This document shows positions 7,278 to 15,279 of a DNA stretch of 64,000 nt, one piece after another. Below the pieces are notes generated by a model, which had not been told where the DNA came from, did not search any database, and was given only the letters and a program-made list of their open reading frames with translations. This DNA is from Terriglobus sp. RCC_193 (GTDB taxonomy: Bacteria; Acidobacteriota; Terriglobia; Terriglobales; Acidobacteriaceae), in the NCBI RefSeq assembly GCF_041355105.1, contig NZ_JBFUPK010000001.1, positions 682,001 through 746,000 of the forward strand. The letters run 5' to 3'. Within the stretch, counting starts at the first letter, position 1. Each line of letters starts with the position of its first letter. The translations under genes were made by a program, and so were the position numbers.

Positions 7278-8585
7278 ATGGCGCTGGAAACATTTTTTCA
7301 CCAGCTTCGAGATGCCGTACCGGTTCGCCTTTATGGCGAAGTGGTGGAGGCGAACGGAAATTATGTGCAGTCTGTTGGGCCGCCGTGCTCTGTCGGCGAC
7401 TGCTGTGAGATTGAGACGGCGGAAGGAAAGCGGCATCTGGCAGAGGTGATCGGGTTTCGTGGCCAGCATGTACTTTCCATGCCTCTGACATCCGGTGCCG
7501 GGATTCGCTATGGTGATCGCGTCTGCGTCAGTCGGCATCGTGCCGGTATGAGTGTTGGCGAGGACATGCTGGGGCGGGTGTTGGATGCAAATGGATTGCC
7601 CGTGGATGGTCTGCCACCGGTGAATGGGAGTATGCAGCTACCGCTGGATCGCAATGCGCCGGCCCCTTTAGAACGTGTTCGCATGATTGAACCTCTTGGC
7701 ACAGGCGTGCGTGCCATCGATACGATGTTGACCGTTGCGCGTGGTCAGAGGATAGGCATCTTTGGTGGTTCGGGTGTTGGTAAAAGCACTCTGCTGGGTA
7801 TGATGACGCGGAATACTGCCGCAGATCTTACCGTTGTGGGATTAGTGGGGGAGCGAGGCAGAGAACTAATTGAGTTTCTGGAAGACTCTCTTGGTGAAGA
7901 GGGACGCCAACGTTCCGTGGTTCATATTGCAACATCGGATGAATCACCGCTGATGCGCATGCGCTGTGCGCTGGCGGCGACAACCACTGCGGAATACTTT
8001 GCGTCGCAGGGGAAACATGTATTGCTGATCCTGGATTCCGTAACGCGTTTTGCCATGGCTGCGCGAGAGATTGGCCTTGCCGCAGGCGAGCCACCGTCGA
8101 CGAAGGGGTATCCTCCGTCTGCATTTGCGAAGTTGGCACGTTTGCTGGAAAGGGCTGGAAACTTTGCGAATGGAAGCATCACGGGTTTCTATACGGTGTT
8201 GATGGAGGGCGATGACGAGCAGGATCCCGTGGTGGATAGTGCTCGTTCCATTCTGGATGGTCATTTTGTTCTTTCGCGTGAGATGGCAGGTGAAGGGATG
8301 TACCCGCCCATCGATGTTCTGCGATCGCTGAGCAGGTTGATGCCTGCGGTGGCAACCGCCCCACATCAAGAGAGAGCGCGTGAGGTACGTAGATTGATGA
8401 GCGCTTATGTGAAAGGTGAAGACCTGATTCGTGTGGGTGCGTACAAACCCGGAGCCGATCCTGAGCTGGATTGTGCGATTGCGTTGCGTCCTCGCTTCCG
8501 GTCACTGATGGAGCAAACGCCGCTGGAATTATCGTCATTTAACGATGCAGTGGATCGGTTGATGGCACTTCCGGAGATGGCATGA
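7278..8585 (+). CDS. fliI: flagellum-specific ATPase FliI
   Basis: FliI is the hexameric ATPase of the flagellar type III export apparatus, related to F1-beta. The 435-residue product has Walker A GIFGGSGVGKST, Walker B HVLLILDSVTRFAMAAREI, and the EPPSTKGYPPSAFAKL block diagnostic of FliI/YscN. ATG 7278 gives the family length and lies 4 bases after the fliH stop; an upstream in-frame ATG (7221) would overlap fliH with unrelated sequence. Overlaps fliJ by ATGA. Confidence 0.97.
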   Translation: MALETFFHQLRDAVPVRLYGEVVEANGNYVQSVGPPCSVGDCCEIETAEGKRHLAEVIGFRGQHVLSMPLTSGAGIRYGDRVCVSRHRAGMSVGEDMLGRVLDANGLPVDGLPPVNGSMQLPLDRNAPAPLERVRMIEPLGTGVRAIDTMLTVARGQRIGIFGGSGVGKSTLLGMMTRNTAADLTVVGLVGERGRELIEFLEDSLGEEGRQRSVVHIATSDESPLMRMRCALAATTTAEYFASQGKHVLLILDSVTRFAMAAREIGLAAGEPPSTKGYPPSAFAKLARLLERAGNFANGSITGFYTVLMEGDDEQDPVVDSARSILDGHFVLSREMAGEGMYPPIDVLRSLSRLMPAVATAPHQERAREVRRLMSAYVKGEDLIRVGAYKPGADPELDCAIALRPRFRSLMEQTPLELSSFNDAVDRLMALPEMA

Positions 8586-9049
8586 GTGTGCGCAGGAAGC
8601 GTCTGGAGAGGATCGTGTCTCTTCGGGACCAACTGCACCAACGGTCAGTTCTTGTGCTGAAAATGGCACAGGCGGAAGTCGCTGTGGCAATGCAGGCGGT
8701 CACCGACGGGCAACAACGAATATCCGCATACCGCACCGATCAAATGACGGCGATGGTGGATGGAGATCACGAGCAGTGGCTCATGGCGCGGTCAGGAACG
8801 ACATTGTCGTCGATTGCATCCGTGCAGATGCTTCAACACCAACGCACACGGGAGCAGGCAGTGGCAGTTGTGGCGCAGAACGAGGTGCAGCTAAGGCGCG
8901 AGTTGCGCCAGGTGGAGCAGGTGATGGCACGTGCAGTCCGCGAAGAACGTGTGTTCACGAGCCGCAAGGAGCAGCAGCAACTGGAAGAAGTAGCGCGGCT
9001 GGTGGGAAATTCGCGAGGGAAAATAAGTCTCCCGTTAGAACCTACATAG
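8582..9049 (+). CDS. fliJ: flagellar export chaperone FliJ
   Basis: A 155-residue, almost entirely helical protein in the fliJ position, overlapping fliI by 4 bases. It shows the FliJ pattern: a basic N terminus (RKRLERIVSLRDQ), a long antiparallel coiled coil, and a basic/glutamine-rich second helix (REERVFTSRKEQQQLEEV). FliJ acts like the gamma stalk of the ATPase and escorts export chaperones. The family is poorly conserved, so context carries much of the weight. The stop is followed within 12 bases by a perfect hairpin. Confidence 0.85.
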   Translation: MSVRRKRLERIVSLRDQLHQRSVLVLKMAQAEVAVAMQAVTDGQQRISAYRTDQMTAMVDGDHEQWLMARSGTTLSSIASVQMLQHQRTREQAVAVVAQNEVQLRRELRQVEQVMARAVREERVFTSRKEQQQLEEVARLVGNSRGKISLPLEPT

Positions 9050-9060
9050 AAATGCTTATC

Positions 9061-9087
9061 GAGATAGGCATTACGAATGCCTATCTC
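9061..9087 (+). repeat. perfect 12-bp inverted repeat between fliJ and fliK
   Basis: GAGATAGGCATT (9061-9072) and AATGCCTATCTC (9076-9087) are exact reverse complements around the 3-base loop ACG. No T-run follows, so an ordinary terminator is unlikely; attenuation or control of translation of fliK, which starts 6 bases later, is more plausible. Confidence 0.8.
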
Positions 9088-9093
9088 TGTGTG

Positions 9094-10530
9094 ATGCTGC
9101 CGAATACGATTCCTCTTTCCGGTATACCGACTACGATGCCAGGTGTGACATCTGAGGCAGCGTTTAAAGGTGACGGTTTACCTGTTTCACTTCCTTTCAA
9201 GGACCTATTACTAGAGCTACAAACCGCAGGGGAAGTAACTCCTCCGCTGCCAAATATTGTGGATACTGCTGCGACAGTAGTAACGGGTAGCGGAAAGTCG
9301 ACAGACCTTTCTTCTTTGGTTGTGAGTGACGATAGTGTGGTTCTGCCCGTACTGCAGCCAGCACCCAACGCGCTTGATAAGTCTGCTGTTCAGCAGGTCT
9401 CATCGAACTCCACAGAGAACAGTGCAGCAGCACCGCCAGGCAGTGAACTGCAACCAGATGGTCCTGCCGTACCGCAATCCGGTGACGACGAACCGCAGGT
9501 GATCCTTGTGCCTCCCATGCCCAAAGGATCGGTGACAGGAAAGCCCGACCGAAAGACGGATGCCGAGGTTCCCATAAAAAGTAAATTGCCGTCTAAACGA
9601 ACCGCGGCCTCGGAGACAATCCCTCCTGTTTCGACAGAAGTAACCGTGGTGAACGTGAGTAGTGCCGCCATCGATTCCAATACGCAAGCACCTCCTGCAC
9701 CGGCAGTATCGTTGGTAAACTCCCCGGTTGCAGGAGGCGCAGCAACGTCTTCTCAGAAGATTGCACCATCAAGCTCTGTTAAGTGGCCAGTGGCGATGGC
9801 GCAAGTGGCGTCTCAGAAAAATGAGCCCACGGACCAGGTGGATAAGGTTGTAGCGAGTGTCTTATCTTCCGCGGACGACCAGAGCTCTTCCCACGATGCA
9901 ATTGCGATAGAAAGTAACACGAAGGCTGGTCGTACTACGAGTCTCCGGGAGCCATCCTTCGTTGTTTCTTCTCCGCAGCCCGCTGCTATTTTTCATGCGT
10001 CCCTGTTGCGGGAGACGAGATCGAATGGGTCGTTCATAGTTTCGGACGATGAGCCGACGTTGACGGCTGCGGAAACATTAACGCCATCGACTGTCAGCGC
10101 TCCGGTGAGCCATCTTGATTTGCAGTGGAAAGATGGAATGCTGGGGGATATCTCAGTGCGTGCCGAAATGAGGGAAGGCGTTCTGCATGCCGTCGTGAAT
10201 GGCTCTCATGTAAGTTCCTCCGTCAGTCCTGCCGAGTTACATCAGTTTCTGGAAGAAAGTCGGATACCTGTGCATTCCCTCCAGATAAACGGCGTGGAGG
10301 GGGTGAAGCATATCTCAGAAGTTGGTGGCTTCGATGCGAATACTTCAGCCGGAACCGGAGCGCAGACCTCGCTTTCTTATCGTGATGAAAGCTCTGGTTC
10401 TTCTGCACGCAATCACGATCCGCACAACAGAGTTGACGAGGAAGACGAAGAGAAGCCGATAGCTGTCTTATCGGCTCCGATGACGCAAGCAGTACAGACA
10501 GAACTAAGCCATTTAAGTATCCATATTTGA
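9094..10530 (+). CDS. fliK: flagellar hook-length control protein FliK
   Basis: FliK measures hook length and switches export specificity. The product (478 residues from ATG 9094) has a long Ser/Thr/Pro/Ala-rich, low-complexity N-terminal part, as expected for the molecular ruler, and a C-terminal hook-length-control domain at about residues 340-410 (LDLQWKDGMLGDISVRAEM, LHAVVNG, LHQFLEES, LQINGVEGV). The start is uncertain: ATG 9094 follows a hairpin and lacks a clear Shine-Dalgarno; ATG 9052, two bases after the fliJ stop, would add 14 residues and put the hairpin inside the gene. The stop is just before the flgD ribosome-binding site. Confidence 0.88.
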   Translation: MLPNTIPLSGIPTTMPGVTSEAAFKGDGLPVSLPFKDLLLELQTAGEVTPPLPNIVDTAATVVTGSGKSTDLSSLVVSDDSVVLPVLQPAPNALDKSAVQQVSSNSTENSAAAPPGSELQPDGPAVPQSGDDEPQVILVPPMPKGSVTGKPDRKTDAEVPIKSKLPSKRTAASETIPPVSTEVTVVNVSSAAIDSNTQAPPAPAVSLVNSPVAGGAATSSQKIAPSSSVKWPVAMAQVASQKNEPTDQVDKVVASVLSSADDQSSSHDAIAIESNTKAGRTTSLREPSFVVSSPQPAAIFHASLLRETRSNGSFIVSDDEPTLTAAETLTPSTVSAPVSHLDLQWKDGMLGDISVRAEMREGVLHAVVNGSHVSSSVSPAELHQFLEESRIPVHSLQINGVEGVKHISEVGGFDANTSAGTGAQTSLSYRDESSGSSARNHDPHNRVDEEDEEKPIAVLSAPMTQAVQTELSHLSIHI

Positions 10531-10538
10531 GAGGTGAA

Positions 10539-10826
10539 ATGAATACGATTTCAAACAGCGCCCACGCAGTCGCAACGGCATTTGCTACCCAGGGGAGTGG
10601 AAGCAGCAATAGCGATTCTTCCACGACGGATGGGACAACGATTACTTCTACTGATTTCTTGACCCTTCTGGTCACCCAACTCAAGAACCAAGATCCTACG
10701 CAGCCCTCAGACCCAACTGAGTATGTTTCTCAATTAGTGGGTGTGAATAGCCTGCAGCAGCTTATCGATGTGAATAAGCAACTTACTTCTCTCGGCGGAT
10801 CCACTTCTACGACGAGCGCGTCGTAG
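10539..10826 (+). CDS. flgD: short hook-capping protein FlgD (N-terminal domain only)
   Basis: FlgD caps the growing hook. This version has 95 residues, against the usual 200-240. The conserved N-terminal assembly motif is present (DFLTLLVTQLKNQDPTQP, then YVSQLVGVNSLQQL), but the tudor/Ig-like domains that normally follow are missing; the protein ends in a Ser/Thr-rich tail. The stop is clean, with an intact flgE start 35 bases later, so this is a naturally short form rather than an obvious frameshift. The start at ATG 10539 has GAGGTG 2 bases upstream. Confidence 0.88.
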   Translation: MNTISNSAHAVATAFATQGSGSSNSDSSTTDGTTITSTDFLTLLVTQLKNQDPTQPSDPTEYVSQLVGVNSLQQLIDVNKQLTSLGGSTSTTSAS

Positions 10827-10861
10827 CAACAGTTACTTATCGAAGAAAGGAAGATACTGTC

Positions 10862-12088
10862 ATGCCCTCATTTTCTATTGCACTCAGCGGATTGCAGGCG
10901 GACTCTACCGCACTCAACACGATCGGAAACAACCTGGCCAACCTGAATACTACGGCGTTCAAAAAAGAGACCGTTAACTTTGCCGACATGTTCTATCAAA
11001 CAATCGGCACGTCCGGGTCAAGCGCTCCCATGCAGGTCGGCATCGGTACTCGTGTCTCATCTATCAGTAGCGACTTCTCCCAGGGGAACCTGAATTCCAC
11101 CGGAAACGCAACGGATATGGCGATTAATGGAAACGGGTTTTTCGTTGTCCAGCAGAGCGGAACGAATGAGTTGACGCGGACCGGGAACTTTCAGTTGAGT
11201 CCCACGGGAAATCTCACTACGAGCGAAGGCTATTCGGTTATGGGATATCCCGTAGTGAATGGAGTTCTCGATACGAATGCTGCTCTCATTCAGATGAATG
11301 TGCCGACAGCAAAGACACAATTGGCACACCCAACAACTGGATTTTCTTTCACGACGAGTCTCAATTCGAGTTCTGACGTGGGTGCTACGTATACCTCCTC
11401 TATGCCGATGTATGACTCGCAGGGAACAGCTCATAATGTGAGTGTGACGTTTACGAAAACGGCGAATAACGAATGGGGTTATAGCATTGCCATGCCGGGC
11501 GGGGATGCTGCGACGACATCGAATAACACTGGAACGCTTGAGTTTAATTCGGACGGAACACTTGCTTCACCCACTGGAGACGTAGCGGGGATCAGCTTTA
11601 GCGGACTTGCTGGAGGCGCTGGTGACATGACGTTGAGTTGGTCGCTGCGCGATGCAAACGGTAACAGTCTGATAACGCAAAGCGCCGGAACCTCCAGCAC
11701 AAATTCAAGCTTGCAGGATGGCTATCCATCTGGAACCTATAAGAGCTTTTCCGTGGATGCCCAGGGCGTGATGCGAGCGACCTACACGAATGGTGGCACG
11801 GAAGTATTAGGGCAAATCGCGATTGCGACCGTCGCAAGCCCAGAATCACTAGGACGCCTGGGGAGTAACCTGTATTCGGTAAATCAGGCGTCGGGAGCGA
11901 TGGATATTGGGGTTGCTGGAGCAGGAAGTCGTGGAAGCATTTCGGATAGCACGTTAGAGCAATCCAACGTGGATATTTCTACGGAGTTTGCGAACCTGAT
12001 CGTTGCCCAGCGTTCGTTCGAGGCAAATTCGAAGACCGTCACCGCCTTTGACACAATTACACAGGACACGATCAACATGATTCGGTAA
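10862..12088 (+). CDS. flgE: flagellar hook protein FlgE
   Basis: FlgE polymerises into the hook, the universal joint of the flagellum. The 408-residue protein starts with the axial-protein signature (LSGLQADSTALNTIGNNLANLNT) and ends with the matching C-terminal helix (LEQSNVDISTEF and FDTITQDTINMIR). The middle is Ser/Thr/Gly-rich and holds the outer domains. AAAGGAAG precedes the ATG. Length is typical. Confidence 0.97.
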   Translation: MPSFSIALSGLQADSTALNTIGNNLANLNTTAFKKETVNFADMFYQTIGTSGSSAPMQVGIGTRVSSISSDFSQGNLNSTGNATDMAINGNGFFVVQQSGTNELTRTGNFQLSPTGNLTTSEGYSVMGYPVVNGVLDTNAALIQMNVPTAKTQLAHPTTGFSFTTSLNSSSDVGATYTSSMPMYDSQGTAHNVSVTFTKTANNEWGYSIAMPGGDAATTSNNTGTLEFNSDGTLASPTGDVAGISFSGLAGGAGDMTLSWSLRDANGNSLITQSAGTSSTNSSLQDGYPSGTYKSFSVDAQGVMRATYTNGGTEVLGQIAIATVASPESLGRLGSNLYSVNQASGAMDIGVAGAGSRGSISDSTLEQSNVDISTEFANLIVAQRSFEANSKTVTAFDTITQDTINMIR

Positions 12089-12147
12089 GCAGTGACTCCA
12101 TTTGAGATGAGATCGCCTTAGTTTCGACTAATGCGGTCTTCTTCTTT

Positions 12148-12164
12148 TTGGTCCACGACATGCA
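12148..12164 (+). promoter_or_regulatory. sigma54-type (-24/-12) promoter upstream of fliL
   Basis: TTGG (12148-12151), nine bases, TGCA (12161-12164): the same pattern as before flgB and flgF. The GC doublet ends 12 bases before the ATG at 12176, so transcription would start almost at the first codon. Confidence 0.5.
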
Positions 12165-12175
12165 TCGCGTTGGGC

Positions 12176-12742
12176 ATGTCCAACGCAGCAACTGTTGATA
12201 CAACAACCACAGAAATCGTTACTCCAACCCCATCGAAGGTGGGACTTGGAGTGATCCTGATTCCGGTGCTCCTGTCCACGGTGTTAACCCTGGGTGTTGT
12301 GGGCGGCGGGGGCTTCTATCTGATTCGCTCGGGCAAGCTTGGGGCCATAGCTCAGGCTGCGCCTACTCAATCGGCCGTTGCCCCCATCATCGTGGTTGCG
12401 CCACCTGCATCGCACGTTCTTGCGTTGGAGCCGATGATCGTTAATCTTTCCGACGCAGGTGGCCATGCGTATTTACGTGCATCGGTAAGTTTGAGGATTA
12501 AGGACGAAGAGAAGGCTGAGAAGAAAGAAGAGAAGAAGGATCCGAAGGCAATCGATACCGTTTCTACTGAATTAAGAGATACGACGCTGGCAATACTTAG
12601 TCGGCAAACTTCTGACGAATTACTGCTTCCAGACGGCAGGGAAACGTTGAAGAAGGCGTTAGAGCATGAATACAAGCAACGCAATATTGAGATACCGGTT
12701 CTTGAGGTCTACTTTACGGATTTTCTGGTGCAGCGAGGATGA
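12176..12742 (+). CDS. fliL: flagellar basal-body-associated protein FliL
   Basis: FliL is a single-pass inner-membrane protein around the stator. The 188-residue product has a membrane segment at about residues 20-45 (VILIPVLLSTVLTLGVVGGG), then a periplasmic FliL domain (LALEPMIVNLSDAGGHAYLRA, a Lys/Glu-rich insert, LPDGRETLKKALEHEY, VLEVYFTDFLVQ). The C-terminal FTDFLVQ is characteristic. No Shine-Dalgarno precedes ATG 12176; an ATG at 12131 is an alternative that would add 15 residues and lie upstream of the sigma54-type element. The stop overlaps the next gene. Confidence 0.9.
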   Translation: MSNAATVDTTTTEIVTPTPSKVGLGVILIPVLLSTVLTLGVVGGGGFYLIRSGKLGAIAQAAPTQSAVAPIIVVAPPASHVLALEPMIVNLSDAGGHAYLRASVSLRIKDEEKAEKKEEKKDPKAIDTVSTELRDTTLAILSRQTSDELLLPDGRETLKKALEHEYKQRNIEIPVLEVYFTDFLVQRG

Positions 12743-13041
12743 ACGACTTTGAAAATACGGCTGCGCAGCAGTCGGCTGAGAAGACCGTGGAGCTTGCCGT
12801 ATCGGGCGGCTCGTTGATCCGAGGACAGGTACGTAACATTCCGTTTCGGTTGTCGGTGACGATTCCATTGCTTGGTTGGAGATTGCTCGGTTTGCGAGAC
12901 CTGCGGCAGGGGCAGTTGCTTCTCACTGGTGTCTCGGCCGCGGAGGATGTTCCGGTCAGTGTTGGTGATGCCTTACTGGGGCATGCCGAACTGGATAACG
13001 TTGATGGACAGATGGCTGTTCGACTCACGCGTCTGGACTGA
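12739..13041 (+). CDS. small SpoA-domain protein, FliN-like, between fliL and fliO
   Basis: A 100-residue protein whose C-terminal ~70 residues fit the SpoA/FliN C-terminal fold (LSVTIPLLGWRLLGLRDLRQGQLLLTGVS, then PVSVGDALLGHAELDNVDGQMAVRLTRL in pieces). It lies where fliM and fliN stand in the common fliLMNOPQR order, yet a clear fliM-fliN pair is present 6.4 kb downstream. It may be an extra switch/C-ring component or a SpoA protein serving the export sorting platform, or a diverged relic of the ancestral operon. It overlaps fliL by ATGA, which argues that it is expressed. Confidence 0.7.
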   Translation: MNDFENTAAQQSAEKTVELAVSGGSLIRGQVRNIPFRLSVTIPLLGWRLLGLRDLRQGQLLLTGVSAAEDVPVSVGDALLGHAELDNVDGQMAVRLTRLD

Positions 13042-13051
13042 TTGGAACAGC

Positions 13052-13330
13052 ATGGTCCTCCCTATCCGTACTGAAAACGGTTTTGATGTATCGACAGAAG
13101 CAGATGCTATCTCCGTGTCGCCCTGGATGTATCAGCTGCGGCGCTTTGTCAAAGCACTTGCCAAAACTCGGTCGCGGGAGAAATCACTCCGGCATATTGA
13201 AACACTTTCGTTTGGAACAAAGCGAAGTGTTCACCTGCTGGAATGTGAAGGCCAGCGCTTTCTTGTTGCGGATGGTCTAAGTGCACCTGTTCCGTTAACC
13301 CAGCGCTTTGCCGCGGAGGACAGGCGTTGA
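13052..13330 (+). CDS. fliO: FliO-like protein without a membrane segment
   Basis: FliO normally is a one-pass membrane protein that helps FliP assemble. This 92-residue product matches the cytoplasmic FliO domain: HIETLSFGTKRSVHLLECEG corresponds to the conserved LETLPLGPKRRLVLVEVDG-type stretch, followed by QRFLVADG. No hydrophobic helix is visible upstream of it in frame; sequence before the ATG at 13052 overlaps the SpoA gene in another frame. The start has GGAA nearby. Position directly before fliP, with a 4-base overlap, supports the assignment. Confidence 0.75.
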   Translation: MVLPIRTENGFDVSTEADAISVSPWMYQLRRFVKALAKTRSREKSLRHIETLSFGTKRSVHLLECEGQRFLVADGLSAPVPLTQRFAAEDRR

Positions 13331-14223
13331 TACGAACCATTCGTATGGTGGCACTTGCACTTCTGCTTGTCGCACATGTGTCGCTGATGGGACAAAGCTC
13401 GCATTCGTTCTGGGTGCACCCACCGGCGCCGGCATTGCGCGCGGCAAACGCTGTGCATGTTGCTCGTTCTCCGCAGAAAATTGCGAAGCCAGAGGCTGTT
13501 GGGAAGCGCAAAGAAGGAGGGGCCGCGACGTCGAATCGTCCTGCGACGAAAGTCGCAGAGCCTGCCGGAGCTCAAAGTATTGCCGAGGCTCTTGCGACAG
13601 GACATAGTTCGCAATGGACGGTTGTTGTTGGGCTTACGCTGTTGACACTGGCGCCTGCGATTCTTCTGGCGATGACGCCATTGATTCGGCTCCTGGTTGT
13701 CTTCCATTTTTTGAGACAGGCACTGGGAACGCAAACAGCCCCGTCGAATCAGGTCCTGATGGCATTGGGGTTGATGATGACCTGGTTTCTGATGCAACCC
13801 GTGATTACGCAGGTGAACGATGTGGCGGTTGCACCATATCGTGCCGGTGTGATGTCTGGGGAAGACGCACTTAGCAAAGCCACGGTTCCTGTGAAGACAT
13901 TCATGTTGCGCTATGCACGCGATAAAGATCTGGAATTGTTTGCGGCGGCATCGCAGCCGACACGTTTGCATCGACGTGAGGATGCGCCGATGCAGGTGGT
14001 GGTTCCGGCATACATGCTGAGTGAATTGAAGAGCGGGTTCCAGATCGGGGCAATACTTTTTCTTCCATTTCTATTAGTGGACCTTGTGGTTGCCAGTGTG
14101 ACCACGTCCATCGGTATGTTGCAGATGCCGCCTACTGTAATCTCCACGCCCGTGAAGATTCTGTTGTTCGTCATGGTGGATGGATGGCATCTGCTTGCAA
14201 GTTCACTCTTGAAGAGTTTTTGA
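13327..14223 (+). CDS. fliP: flagellar export gate protein FliP
   Basis: FliP is the main pore-forming subunit of the export gate. The 298-residue protein has an N-terminal signal peptide (MVALALLLVAHVSLMG), a variable basic stretch, then the strongly conserved core beginning LTLAPAILLAMTPLIRLLVVFHFLRQ in parts and the TAPSNQVLMALGLM motif; the C-terminal pair of helices ends with the PFLLVDLVVASV block. The start is TTG at 13327, overlapping the fliO stop, with GGAGGA 7 bases upstream; an ATG at 13345 is the alternative. Confidence 0.97.
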   Translation: MIRTIRMVALALLLVAHVSLMGQSSHSFWVHPPAPALRAANAVHVARSPQKIAKPEAVGKRKEGGAATSNRPATKVAEPAGAQSIAEALATGHSSQWTVVVGLTLLTLAPAILLAMTPLIRLLVVFHFLRQALGTQTAPSNQVLMALGLMMTWFLMQPVITQVNDVAVAPYRAGVMSGEDALSKATVPVKTFMLRYARDKDLELFAAASQPTRLHRREDAPMQVVVPAYMLSELKSGFQIGAILFLPFLLVDLVVASVTTSIGMLQMPPTVISTPVKILLFVMVDGWHLLASSLLKSF

Positions 14224-14236
14224 CAGGAGATACGCG

Positions 14237-14506
14237 ATGAGCCCGGATATGGTGACGGAACTGATGCGGCATCTTCTGCTGGAAGCGTTGTTGTTGAGTG
14301 CGCCTCTGTTGATCGTGGGATGCATGGTGAGTGTATTGCTTACGCTGATGCAGACATTAACTGGCATTCAGGAACAGACCATCACGGCGGTACCACGGTT
14401 GCTTGTTGTTTTCGCTGTTGGATTGATTAGTTTGCCCTGGTTTCTGCGACACGCGACGACCTACACGCTGCACCTGTGGTCAGACTTTCATCGGTATCTC
14501 GGATAA
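14237..14506 (+). CDS. fliQ: flagellar export gate protein FliQ
   Basis: An 89-residue protein with two membrane helices (about residues 17-40 and 52-75) and the FliQ motif LMQTLTGIQEQTITAVPRL around residue 35-53. FliQ subunits wrap the FliP5-FliR core of the export gate. ACAGGAGA precedes the ATG. Two bases separate it from fliR. Confidence 0.97.
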   Translation: MSPDMVTELMRHLLLEALLLSAPLLIVGCMVSVLLTLMQTLTGIQEQTITAVPRLLVVFAVGLISLPWFLRHATTYTLHLWSDFHRYLG

Positions 14507-14508
14507 GC

Positions 14509-15279
14509 ATGCAGGTAACAGATCAAGATGCGCTGAAACCACTCCTTGAAGCCGGCGTGCTGGTTCTATTGCGCTTCGGGAGTGCAATGGTGACGCTGCC
14601 GGTGTTTAGCTCGGTTGCCATTCCTGCCCGCGTGAAAGCGGTATTGATACTTGTGCTGACCATTGTGATTACACCCGTGGCGGCGCTCCAGCCGAATGCC
14701 CATTTAACACTCTCGGGTCCTGCGCTTATCAGTGAAGTCGTGGTGGGATTGTGTTTCGGTCTGACATTGATGCTGCTCTCGGAAGCCTTAGTGTTCAGTG
14801 CTGCGTTGATGGGATCGGCTTTCTCCTTTTCTCTTGCAAATCTGGTTGATCCAAATTCGCAGGTTGAAACAGAAGTATTAGGTACCGTGCTGAACTGGCT
14901 TGGCATGCTTGTGATGCTTGCTGCTGGCCTACATCGCACGATGCTGGCAGCCCTGCTGCGCACGCTGACAACTGTGCCGCTGGGACATGCGCCTGCGGGG
15001 ATTGCGTCTGCAAAGGCTTTTGCCGCGATGGCTTCCGGGATATTTCTCTCAGGAGTGCAACTGGCTGCGCCGGTTCTTGCTGCAGCCATTCTTGTCGAAG
15101 TAGCGGTGGGATTGGTGAGTCGACTTGCACCTGCGATGCCTGCGCAAATCGCCTCTGTTCCAGTGAAGACCATTGTTTCGTACATCGTACTCATCGGTGG
15201 CCTGTCATTGTGGCCGTTGTGGATTGAGCATCGTTTCGCAGCGTTACTGGATACAGCTCAAAGGAACATCCGGCTATGA
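14509..15279 (+). CDS. fliR: flagellar export gate protein FliR
   Basis: FliR completes the helical export-gate core with FliP and FliQ. The 256-residue protein has about six hydrophobic helices, and the FliR block ALVFSAALMGSAFSFSLAN followed by VDPNSQVE. ATG 14509 was chosen because it lies just after the fliQ stop and gives the family length. The stop overlaps flhB by ATGA. Confidence 0.95.
   Translation: MQVTDQDALKPLLEAGVLVLLRFGSAMVTLPVFSSVAIPARVKAVLILVLTIVITPVAALQPNAHLTLSGPALISEVVVGLCFGLTLMLLSEALVFSAALMGSAFSFSLANLVDPNSQVETEVLGTVLNWLGMLVMLAAGLHRTMLAALLRTLTTVPLGHAPAGIASAKAFAAMASGIFLSGVQLAAPVLAAAILVEVAVGLVSRLAPAMPAQIASVPVKTIVSYIVLIGGLSLWPLWIEHRFAALLDTAQRNIRL

Noticed and set aside
8776-9093. 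Upstream extension of the fliK frame into fliJ
   Set aside because: This part lies out of frame within fliJ and has no conserved sequence; FliK is better started at 9094 or 9052.
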